From: Fistulifera solaris
Lineage: Eukaryota; Bacillariophyta; Bacillariophyceae; Naviculales; Stauroneidaceae
Direction: 5' to 3'
DNA: 64,000 nucleotides
Assembly: GCA_030295235.1 (NCBI GenBank)
Contig: AP026179.1
Location: 124,001-188,000, forward strand
Below the pieces are notes generated by a model. The model was not told the origin of the DNA. It saw only the letters and a list, made by a program, of their open reading frames with translations, and ran no database searches. The first letter of the stretch is position 1; every line of letters starts with the position of its first letter. The position numbers were made by a program, and so were the translations under genes. Shown here piece after piece: positions 1 to 10,088 of the stretch.

Positions 1-420
1 CTCGGAGCCAAAGCTTCCGGCTTTTCTTCTCGCGCATTGGAAGACTCGTACAACAAGGTCCATGAAATTCTCAAGGGCGGTGACAGCTTCCTTGCTGGTG
101 TCCATTTCGATGGTGCCCATTCACCGAAAAAAGCCGCTCTCAAGTGGAACGGAACGTGGAACTATGGATGCCGCTTGTGCCCCAACGATGATGACACGCT
201 CGGAGATGCTTCGGCTGTTGGTGGATACGTGGGAGAGCTTGGCTGTGCCCTCTGTGTTCCCGACAATGGTAACTTGCGCGGGGACGAGACTGTCGTGCGT
301 GCTTGGGAAGCCGAGTACACCGCGGCCTTGCTCGAGAGTCCGTACGCGGAGTTCGACAACGTCAAGAACTGCAAAATTGACATTGTCGCCAAGTATTCGG
401 ATGCGGCCGCAAAGGCTTAA
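1..420 (+). CDS. Unrecognised Cys-containing protein, C-terminal part
   Basis: The frame is open from the first base and ends at TAA 418-420, so this is the 3' part of a gene beginning outside the window. The visible 139 residues contain paired cysteines (YGCRLCPNDDD and LGCALCVPDNGN) followed by an acidic/aromatic stretch and an Ala/Lys-rich tail. The two CxxCxPx-like sites, about 30 residues apart, could be a metal site or disulfides of an exported protein. I do not recognise the family. The next gene is convergent and its stop lies 246 bp away. Coding is supported by codon regularity and the long open frame only; the function is unknown. Confidence 0.6.
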   Translation, partial: LGAKASGFSSRALEDSYNKVHEILKGGDSFLAGVHFDGAHSPKKAALKWNGTWNYGCRLCPNDDDTLGDASAVGGYVGELGCALCVPDNGNLRGDETVVRAWEAEYTAALLESPYAEFDNVKNCKIDIVAKYSDAAAKA

Positions 421-666
421 GTAGATGATGGAAAACGCGTCTTTTCAGAGAGATAGAGAATTAACACGAAAAACCCACGTGCTAACTGAAAAGAATACAT
501 AAGAACTTATGATGGTTTAATATTTTTGGTAGCGAGCCTTGGCTGCTTTGCATAGCGCGACAGCTGTGATTCGTACAGCCTCATTAGAGTGAATTGATAC
601 AAGATTGATGAGGGGCAGCTGCCATAGCTCAGCTTGAGTTCAAAATAAGGTGAGCAAACGACAAGC

Positions 667-2880
667 TTAGATTGTAACTTCGGCTTCTTCAACGATTTCT
701 GCTAATTCCATCCATCGAAGCTCCTTCTCGTCCAACTCAGCTTGTATCTTGTTAAGTTTTTCCGTCATGTCAGCTAATACGGACCATCCTTGATCCGCGC
801 TATTGTCGATTTCAGCTTGCTGCTTTTCTATTTGGGAACGTAGCTTATCCATAGACTTCTCCAAGTTGTCCATTTCCTTCTTAGATTGTCGAATTGCGTT
901 TCGTTGTTCGTTTCGTTTCACCTTGTCCTCCTTATAGTTTGACTTACGCTCGTCACTAACACGAGTCGGCGTCTCGTTTTCCATGTCAAGCAACGTTGTT
1001 GCATATTCCGACAGTTTACCCTCGAAATCAATCACTTCTCCGTCACCCTGGAAGACGAACAGATGATCCGTAACTTTGTCGGCGAACAAGCGATCGTGGC
1101 TGACAACGACAAGAACACCTTTGTATTCTTCTTGCAAGTAAGTTTCCATGGCCTGTAAGGTATCCAGGTCACAGTCGACGCTGGGCTCATCGAGTACCAG
1201 AAAGTTGGGCCGTTGACTAAGAACAGATAAAAGCTGTAGCCGACGTTTTTCACCTCCACTTAAAACCGATAATCGATCGGACCACCTGTTCCTCGGAAAT
1301 TCAAATTTTCGCAATAAGCGCCGAGCTTCGTCTGTGGACACACTCTCTGATTTATCCGCCATTTGCACTCGTTCCACCACAAACTCTAGTACCGTTTGTT
1401 CTGGATCATCGATGGTCAAACCCAGCTGATCATACACACCCATAACGATCGTTTCGCCTACATCTACAAATCCCGAGTCTGGCTTTTGTTGACCGGTCAT
1501 AATCCTTACAAATGTCTAGAATGAAAAAGGGTCAGAGTGACGCACATATCGTGCAATAAGTCGTAGCACTGATAAAGACTCACAGTTTTTCCAACTCCGT
1601 TACTTCCCGCAAGGCATATTCTATCACCAGGCAGAAAATCATAGCTGAAATTCTTCAATACAACTTTTCTTGAAAAAGCCAAGCTGACATCTTTCATCGA
1701 CAAAATCTCTGTTCCCAAGCGACGAACACTTCCTTCTAAAAGCAAGTTTGCATCCCCTGATGAACAAAAACACAGCAACTTTAGTTTTACAAGTCAGAAA
1801 AATTTTGTAAGAACTGTGTGTCTGCAAGGACTTACGAGGCCTTGGCTTGGTACTTTTCTCAAGCTTGTAGAATGCATCAATCCGAGTCTTCGATTTAGTC
1901 TGTCTCGCCTGCGGTTGCCGTCGCATCCAATCAAGCTCTACTCGATATTTTGCTTTAGCGCTTTGTATGGCAGCGTCATCTCTTGCCAATCTTTCTTCTT
2001 TAGCGGTGAGATAGTCGGCATACTTCCCCACGTACTCGTACAGCTTTCCTTGATCGAGCTCTAAAATTCGATCACAAACTTGATCTAAAAAGACCCTATC
2101 GTGCGTCACCATCAATATGGTCAGTGCAGGGTCGGCTAATAACTCCTCGAGCCATTGTACACCAGCTAAAGAGAGGAAATTAGTCGGTTCATCCAGTAAC
2201 AGGACATCGGGCTCTTGTACGAGCGCGGCCGCGAGCGCCACACGTTTTCGCTCTCCTCCCGATAGTTGCGAAAGCGGCTTTTCTTGCAAATGACGAACAC
2301 GTAAACGCGTCGCAACTTCTTCCGCCTTTGTCAAAACGGCCCATCCCTGCTGTCGATCCATATCTGCTGTCACTGCCGAAAAAGCCTCTGGATGTTGGTC
2401 AGCTTTAGTGGATGCTTGGATGTACCGCCGCACCGTTCCGTATACAGATGCATCTTGTTGTTGATTTGCCGCGTTCATGTCTAAGATACCTAAAAGAGCA
2501 TCGGCTACCGTAATATCACTCGGCATGGGCGGTTCTTGCTCTACCATGGCCACGCGCACTGTTTTCAACGAAGTCACTTGTCCCGAATACGAAAAGGATA
2601 CTTTTTCACCACCCGTCTTTTCGGCCAAAATTTTGAGAAGAGTCGACTTGCCGGCTCCATTTCGTCCGACTAAGCAAACTTTCGCTCCTCGAGGCAAATG
2701 ATATGACACATCATTCAGCTGAAAAGTGTTTCCTCCATCATGACTGCAGGTTAAACGATCCAAAGAAAGAACCGGAGGTGCTGCATCTAGTCGCGTCAGA
2801 CGTCGTGAAACATAGGCGGGTAATTGAAATGAAAGAGATCTCCCCACAAGTAATGCGACGATGATAATTGGGGTTTTCAT
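667..2880 (-). CDS. ABCF-type ATPase (EttA/Uup-like), probably plastid-targeted
   Basis: Three exons (2880-1836, 1756-1584, 1515-667) with GT-AG introns 1757-1835 and 1516-1583 give an unbroken protein of 688 residues. It has two tandem ABC domains and no membrane segments, typical of ABCF translation factors. Domain 1 has Walker A VGRNGAGKST, signature LSGGERKRV and Walker B LLLDEPTN. Domain 2 has GSNGVGKTT (the exon 2/3 junction falls right after GKT), LSGGEKRRLQ and LVLDEPS. A Uup-like charged coiled coil forms the C terminus. The N terminus is a signal peptide ending SLS then FQLP, an ASAFAP-like site with F at +1, so a role in plastid translation is inferred. Domain 1 has NFLS where NHLD is usual and domain 2 has SVDCD, so the H-loop/D-loop surroundings are divergent. 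Confidence 0.88.
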
Positions 2881-3018
2881 GGTGTTGCTGTTATTTGGGC
2901 GTCTACACGTCTACACTCATTTTGTGATGTTTGTCGATCGATGAGGTTTTATCCGTTTTTTCCCTTTTCCTTTCGCGGTGCGCGGTTTTTGGTTACTCAG
3001 TACGTAGTACTGTACTGG

Positions 3019-3027
3019 TACGGAGTA
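3019..3027 (+). promoter_or_regulatory. TACGGAGTA motif
   Basis: Perfect 9-mer, 139 bp upstream of the ABCF start codon and 357 bp upstream of the FG-GAP start codon. One of seven copies in the window. Confidence 0.4.
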
Positions 3028-3244
3028 TATTTTTGCGTCAGACTTGCGGGACGACGGACGGTCGAACATCACGATCACAGCATAGCGCAGCGGGTACCGG
3101 TACCGGTACGTCCTGTTAAATATACTTCCCATTTGATAGACCGCTAACATTCTTCATGGGCCCAAAGATAGTCGGAAACGTACATCGCGCATGTTCTTTA
3201 TCGCCAACGTAAAATCAATAAAAAATAAAAAAATTACTACGTAA

Positions 3245-3253
3245 TACGGAGTA
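3245..3253 (+). promoter_or_regulatory. TACGGAGTA motif, second copy in the same promoter
   Basis: Perfect 9-mer, 131 bp upstream of the FG-GAP start codon at 3384, in the same orientation as the copy at 3019. Confidence 0.4.
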
Positions 3254-3383
3254 ACTGAGATCTCGATGACTGCAGTCTGCAGGCTGCAGGCTTGCTAATC
3301 GAGGGGGAATTGTCAAGGTGTAAGAACAAAGTAACGCAACAAACGTTCTCTTCTTCGATTACTTGAACATCGCGACGTAACGA

Positions 3384-4726
3384 ATGTTGCAATCGAAGGC
3401 CCACTCGTTGTTGTTTCTAGTACTCGTTATTGCACAAACATGTCGAGCCATTTACACCCTTCGGCAGACTTTATCGGACGAGAATACCTTGGATCTAGGA
3501 CGCTCTGTCGCATTGGAAATCGAATCCGGATACATGGTAGTCGGATCATCGAGTCAATTGGCTCAAATCTATACATATGATACACGACACGATGACAAAT
3601 GGAAATTGCATCAGCAAGTTACCTCCAAGTCGCCGATAGACGACAAGTTTGGATGGTCCGTTGCCATAGACGGTCGCTATGTGGCCATTGGGGCACCGTT
3701 TGCTCTCAATCCACAAGGCGTACAAAGAGGTGCCGTTTACATTTACCGAAAAAGTACGCTGAGACACAATTGGGAGTTACAGCAGACGATTTATGGAGAC
3801 GAAACGCACGGTGAAGAATTTGGTCATGCGGTGGCGATGCACAATCAACATTTGATTGTTTCGGATCGTCGACATAATGAGATTAGTGCTAGTGCAGGAA
3901 GAGCTGTAAGAGAATAACATGAACGCGAGTGTATCAAACATCCATCGTGGATTCTCATATTTATTGTCTCATTTTTTCCAGAGTGTGTTTCAAAGAGAAC
4001 GGCGGTCGCGAACCTACACGTTACAGAACAATCTTGTGGCCAGTGATGCCGCCAATGGTGATCTCTTTGGATATTCTGTCTCCATTTATGGTGATTTTGC
4101 GGCCGTCGGTGCCATTGCCGATGATGACGGCGCAACGTCGACGGGAGCCGTCTATGTTTATCGCAATCAGGGGAGGCAACTGGGAATTCTTCATCAAATT
4201 ATTGCCTCCCATTCCGCAAACCCTCAAAAGCTATGGAGAATCTTTGTCGATTTATGGAACAACCATTGCGATTGGCGCTTTGCGTCACGACGGAACACAT
4301 GACAATCAGGGTGCTATTTATGTTTACGATTTAGACGACGGGAGCTTTACCTTGACAAGTGAACTACTGGCGCCCAGTCCGAGTAGCAACGATCAGCTAG
4401 GGCGATCTGTAGTAATCCGTGATCAGACAGTAGTCGCTGGGGCCTGGAAAGACGACGTTGGAAGTGTTGCAGATGCTGGCTCATCGTATGTCTATTTGAA
4501 AAAAAACGGTGTTTGGACCTTTGAAGAACAACTGCTACTGGACCCGCCTACAACGCTTGATGAATACGGCGGCTCACTTGCACTTGGCTGTGACGGAACC
4601 TTGCTGGTAGGTGCTCCCAGTCGTTTCAGCGAAAAAGGAGCTGTTTCGATCTATCAGGATAATCGAGTTAGCTCGTTCCAGCAATGGAAGTGCAAACGTT
4701 TCCGCTGGCGAAGAAATATAGACTAG
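3384..4726 (+). CDS. Secreted FG-GAP repeat (integrin-alpha-like propeller) protein
   Basis: Exon 1 is 3384-3905 and exon 2 starts at 3982, with an intron GTAAGA...TCCAG between. The N terminus is a clear signal peptide (LLFLVLVIAQTCRA). About seven FG-GAP blades follow, each with a core like FGWSVAIDGRYVAIGAP ending in GAVYIY or GAVYVY, so a seven-bladed beta-propeller of about 421 residues is expected outside the cell or in the secretory pathway. The frame changes once near 4220-4230 at an AAAA run; reading it as AAA continues the blade as PQSYGESLSIYG. No transmembrane anchor follows the last blade. Such proteins are numerous in diatoms and are presumed to mediate adhesion or surface interactions; the ligand is unknown. 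Confidence 0.8.
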
Positions 4727-5547
4727 CTGGAGAGAACATATCGATGCCATACTTACCTGTATAGCCGATCTACATTGTAATTAAAAGCCTTTTAAAGTCA
4801 TGTTTACCGTTATTTCGAACAGGATGACGTTGTCATCAACGACCAGAGCCAGCAACAGTTTTAATCTCAGGGCGTCCTTGGCTACATCTCATGGCGAGCA
4901 TGAGCGGCGGAGCAATACGTTCCATAACCTCTCTTCTGCCCGCGGTTCGCAATCGTCTGCATTAAGGATACTCTTCACTCCGTATCTCTACCTGATCAAA
5001 GGGCTTGGTTCCTTAAGATCTGGCATGTCCGGGATGTGCGTACTCGACACTTTTATTCGACTACTTAAGCATCAGCGACTAATCGTGGAAACAAAATAGC
5101 ATCATCGCCGACGCTTATCGCTCCACTTAAAGTCATCTAACAAAACTTCTTTTCGAATGAGAAACGAATGAAAAACAAGTGATCAACTACTGAGTAAACG
5201 AGTATTGCATCTACTAGAGAAACTGTCTTTTAACATTGTAACTTTTTTATTGCATTCTTTACGCTTTATTTGATACGACAATCCCTAATGAAAGATAAAT
5301 CAACAGCAAGGTGCGATTCAAATTTCACGAAGTGTCCCAGACGTCTTTATTGACATGTTACTACTCGAGAAAATAGTTCAGCAAAATAAATAACGTTCAA
5401 CAAAGCTACCATCGACTCTTCTCATTTCCGAGTTGACGAGAAAGAAAGAGAATAGCAAAATGATTCAACGTACAATATTCTATTACGTTGTTTTTACGGA
5501 CACAGCTGAAAGCGCTTATATCGTCGGTCGACATTATGAATTTCAAA

Positions 5548-5738
5548 CCATCAAGTAATAGATGTTGCCCCTGTGGGAAAGACGCAACATATTAACCTTA
5601 ATTGTTAAATTCAAATCTCAAAGGCTTCGCTTCTATGGTAACCTAACGAGTAAAACATTGATTACTTTATTGTAAGCGCAATAATTTCTTATCCATCAAG
5701 TGGTTGATGTTTTCATTGTGAAAAAGACGCAATATATT
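5548..5738. repeat. Diverged 46-bp direct repeat, period 145 bp
   Basis: 5548-5593 and 5693-5738 align without gaps at about 36 of 46 positions, sharing CCATCAAGT at the start and AAAGACGCAA near the end. It looks like an old local duplication. Confidence 0.45.
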
Positions 5739-6525
5739 TGCCTAGTAATATATTAAGCTATCACAAATCAATTGACTTATAAGCCACGGGTTTTCGCTGA
5801 CGACTGAAGAAACTTCCTTTAGGATTTCACGCGACTAAAAAAGAAATAAGTTACGGTGACTCAGCGTGTCTTTCCTTTATTTGAAAGAAGATAATAAAAG
5901 AGACACTAAAAACTCATCGGCACGCAGAACAGCGAACTCGATAACCATAGATTCTAGTACAGCGAGGTTAACGTAAATAGTTTAATCTTACCCAAGTTCT
6001 TTTTTTTGCAGTCACCTTACAAAAATACAATGCAGTGATCTTTTAGTCATTCTACCGTCAACATTTCATTGAGTAGTTATTGTACCAAAGTGCGGGAACT
6101 CGTCATCATATAAAAGCTTACCTTTTAAAAAAAACAAGAGATGTAGCTTTTTCACTAAAACAAGTCACTTGGTTCACAAGAAGTACACCATGTCTACGTA
6201 AGACTATGATAACATAACACAAATGGAATTACGAGCGACAAAAGATTATGGGTTCTCATATTGCTTTACCTATTTGCCTTAATGGTCAGTTCACAGGTTT
6301 GCAGGTTATACTTCCCTTGCTATTTTTGGCGCTTTATAGCAAGGCCACGCCTCGGTAATACTCCCTCCGATTCTGTTGATGTAGCGAAAACACTATTCCA
6401 TTCACAGATCTTAGTACCAATTTTTATTTTTTCACTTTTCATTTGACTTGAATGAATTAACTAGAGTTCATTTATACCTCAAGCCACACCTCTTGATTAA
6501 AAACAATTCAAACCACAATTAAAAA

Positions 6526-6869
6526 CCAACAGGTCTTCTTGATGGATGCACATGTTGATCTTAAGCGAAGTCCGACTGCGCGAACAAAATTTTACCATAA
6601 CTTTTATAAGATCGGCAATATTTTTTCCAAAATACGAAGCTGTTGCTTTTTTTTCCTATGCTTAACATAAGAAAAAACAAATGCTGATTCGGTCTAAAGG
6701 GCCAACAGGTCTTCTTGAAGAATGCACATGTTGAGCTTAAGCGGAGCCCAACTGCGCAAACAAGCTGTAACCATTACTTTTTTAGGATCGGTAATATGGT
6801 TTCCAAATACAAAGCTGTTGCTTATGGTTTCCTATGTTAAACATTAGAAATAGGAAATGCTGAATCGGT
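6526..6869. repeat. Tandem duplication of a 168-bp unit
   Basis: Copy 1 is 6526-6693 and copy 2 is 6702-6869. Both begin CCAACAGGTCTTCTTGA and end with TGCTGATTCGGT or TGCTGAATCGGT. They are similar throughout with scattered substitutions and small indels, separated by 8 bp. The unit has no coding potential. Local tandem duplication is the simplest reading; two adjacent copies of a short non-autonomous element is the alternative. Confidence 0.8.
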
Positions 6870-7708
6870 TTCAATTCTGGACTGCAACAAAGATATAGTC
6901 ACGTTTAATCACATATAACCTAGATTCGTTTTTTAAGCAGAGAGAGTTGTTTGGTAATGACAAAAGGCGTCTCAATAAATTTGCAAAATGAATATTGGTC
7001 CTATCCATTACCTGCTAGTAAGGGGTATTGCTATGGAAAGTTAAGCGCCCAAGATTCGTCTTGCTTTTTTGCTAGATGTTTCTTCTTATGCATGAGCTGG
7101 CTCGAATCATCCTGTGAGCACGACTAGAAGTATTTGATTCAGTTTTGGCCTCTAGCTGCTTCCAGGTTCCCCGTATTGTCTCTGCTGCGTGTTCTCAGAG
7201 TGCCGGTAATTTTTAAAATGGTGTACGAATACATTCTGTTCGTAGTTACGCCTGAAGCTGGCCCTCGTAGCTTCGTGCTGATTGTTGCTCTTGTTCGCCT
7301 ACACCGAGTACCATGTAGTTATCGATTGTGTCAATAAATGCTTGCCGTGCAAATGAAGTGGGGGATTGGTTATAGCTGATGACTGCTGATCATCGAGGTC
7401 TACGAGACATGAACGAATGGATTGGCTGAGGCGAGTTCGGAGGATCAATCTAGGATCCATCAAGGTACCGGTACCGTACCCCTTTTTGGATCCATAGTCA
7501 ACTGGTCCATCCATACCTATTAGTCCCATATGAGCACCATGTCGACTGCCAGACGGCAGGTGATTCACGACTCACTCAGTCGATAATCGCGATGACCCGA
7601 TGTGCTTTTAATCGTTTCTTTCGCAATGACCATGAGGCGATAGGATAACCATTGCAAGAGAAAGCTTTCTTCCTCCTTTTCCTTCGGTGTCCTTCAGAAG
7701 TAGAAATC

Positions 7709-8572
7709 ATGTTGAAACGACCAAGCTCCGATTGTGACAGCATTGAAGATATTGAGCTGCAATCGCTCACGGTGAGTTGCGCGTCCAGCGTTAATCTTTT
7801 GCCTCCCGATGACGAGACGAAAAGATAAACTAGTTCAGAGATTTCGAGTAACTTATTGTACAGTGAAAACAAACAATGCTAATCTTCTATCCGACGGGAA
7901 ACTTGCTCGAAAGCGGTGAGATCCAGAATTTGTCGAACAAAACAATCTAACATTCTTTTATTGTTGCGTGATTCTCAACAGTCGTCGACTGCTACACCCA
8001 GCACGACCAATACTAGCAAAAGCCGCATTTTCGAGACAGCTTATGGGGCTGCTGTAATGCAGGCCCATTTCATCCCAGCTTGTGGCTGTCTTGTTGCTGC
8101 CCGGCGCTTGCCGCGGCTCAGTTTGTACATCGCGTCAAGTGGATCAAAGTATCATCACCTAATTTCTTTCGACGTATGGCGGTTGTGTGTGGATCATATG
8201 CAATCGTTCGACTGCTATGTTTAATAGCTGTAGCGCTGACGGATCCGAATCTAGACAAGCATTTTCATGACAAAACAGATTTCATTGAACCCGGCTGGAT
8301 TTATCACATCGCGGCGCATCTAGACTCGGCATTGGCCTACTTGATGTGGATTTTGACCGGTCTATGGTTATGGCGACTGCGATGGAGAACTAGGCAGCAG
8401 GATCGAATTTCGGGCCATTGCAGCGAGGACATGTGTTGTAGTTTTGCCTGTCCTGGACTTGTAGCTTCGCAGCTATTGCGACACACGGCAGATTACGGCC
8501 AAGTTTCGGGTCGTTGTTGCACGAGAACAGGATTGGAAGCCTAGTTTCTTAACAATAGGATAGGCAACTTAA
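7709..8572 (+). pseudogene. Decayed gene for a small membrane protein (candidate)
   Basis: A possible exon 1 (7709-7771, starting MLKRPSSDCDS) is followed by GTGAGT, and an acceptor ends at 7981. Downstream, coding-like sequence is spread over more than one frame. It includes two hydrophobic stretches (YAIVRLLCLIAVAL and SALAYLMWILTGLWLW) joined by a polar loop with DKTDFIEPGWIYH, then a third-frame piece reading RAIAARTCVVVLPVLDL and TAKFRVVVAREQDWKP. At least two frame changes and an internal stop are needed, and they do not sit at obvious homopolymers. I therefore favour a decayed gene over a consensus error. No family is recognised. Confidence 0.35.
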
Positions 8573-10088
8573 ATTAGTGAAGCAAACTCGATGACGAAAC
8601 ACTCGACGCTTCCACTTTTTATATTTCCTGGAACCATTTTTCAAGCAAGACTTATTGCAAGCTCACTAGCTTGGGCCTTTTATCAGTTGTATTTCGAACT
8701 AAAATTGACTACGGTGTGTCAGAATCTTTGGGTTGTACGTGTCCCAATTAGGCGTTTGACGTTTTGACCAATACTCAGCTCGGGACTCAGGTCTGAGGTC
8801 TGAATGATGCATGTCCCGTCCGCCACACCGTGTTTGGTTATAGTGCGAGCCACACAACTCAAACAGAAGCACAGCAAAATACGAATAAACATGTAATTGC
8901 ACTAGTCGCTTATTGATGCTTGTTCTAAAAAACCTTACAGGAAAGAGGCAAATAGGCATTGAAAATGGAATAGGAGGTAGTTTGTGACAAAGTGATGGCT
9001 GGCGACGGCTGTGCTGTCAGAGAAAGCAGCACTCTCATAATGGTATGTTTGACCACTGCCTTGATAATTTGGATGGTTGGAAAACGTTCATGAACGAATG
9101 TCGATGAATGCCAAAAACAACAGAGCATTGGGTTCTGAACAATATTTGATGACAAGACGATTTACCAGTCGTCTTTATAAACAATTGAGGAGACATTTCG
9201 ATTCAAAGGACATTTGCCGAACGCAAAAGAAGACAAGGACGATTTTACCGAATCATAGGAAGTGCCGTCTGAGAACGATTATTTCAACAATTTGACACAG
9301 ACAACGGCCGAGCTTGGCTGATGAATCTTTCTGTGGTTGTTTTCTCCAAAAAGGATAAATTTTGCTAAAATAGCAGAAGAAGCAGGCACGAGGATTTGTT
9401 GGTTGGGATGTCAGTCGGTGTTCTGTTTTGTTGAATGTGTGCTGCTACACTCGGAAATAACAACAGAGTCTGTGTCGTTCGTTTTTCAGTCGATTTCCAT
9501 ATTTCGCTTCTCACGAAGATATTCTCACAGTTTTAGCTCTTTTCACTGCAACAGCATTTTTGAGTCATAGGATGCCACTACTAAAAAGGCAAGCCAAGTA
9601 ACCCCAAAGACGGCTTTCTTTCGCATCTAACTTCAATCAAATGGACCAGCACATGTCTGGAACGGTATGCATTCATAATTCATACACGCAGATCATTTGT
9701 CAGCCATGCTGTGTTTCGTTGAAAGCGAGTTATGTCCCATTTCTGTAGGGTTGTTAAGCCCCGAAATAGTCACACTAGGATGAACTTCGTTTTTTTATTC
9801 AAATAATGAGCCGTAGAACCTAGACCGAACTCTCGCTAAGCTTTACACCGTACTTTTACGCTGCACCTTATATTGCAAGTCTGTCCGGCGATACAGGCGG
9901 AATTATTATCGCCAAAAGTCTATTTTCTCTGATATGATGTCGAGTACCGTTTTCGATACAACGGAAAGGAAGCTGTGCGCGCCCGTCATCATGAGCGATA
10001 TAATAAATGCAGAGAGTCCTCGCATCTTTCCAAATTCTTACTCCGCTTGTCATCATTGTTGCTGCTGCAATGGGATGTAAAACGAAGA
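8573..10088. other. Intergenic region without recognisable genes
   Basis: About 1.5 kb of mixed composition. The short open frames on both strands have no start context, domain or codon bias that I can defend. The last 100-200 bp probably include the promoter of the coiled-coil gene that follows. Confidence 0.45.

Larger units (their letters stand above)
2881..3383. promoter_or_regulatory. Divergent promoter region between ABCF and FG-GAP genes
   Basis: About 500 bp between two start codons that point away from each other. It holds two copies of the 9-mer TACGGAGTA (3019-3027 and 3245-3253), a GGTACCGGTACCGG tract at 3093-3106, and an AT-rich stretch near 3210-3240. No convincing reading frame. 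The promoter role is inferred from position. Confidence 0.5.
4727..7708. other. Gene-poor, AT-rich intergenic region
   Basis: About 3 kb with no reading frame I can support; the short open frames are rich in residues expected from AT-rich noise and have no recognisable domain. It contains two sets of direct repeats, described separately, and a GGTACCGGTACCGT tract at 7464. No tRNA-like or terminal-repeat element was recognised. Confidence 0.5.

Noticed and set aside
6261-6446. 61-residue hydrophobic open frame
   Set aside because: Short, in AT-rich DNA where hydrophobic frames arise by chance; no signal or homology.
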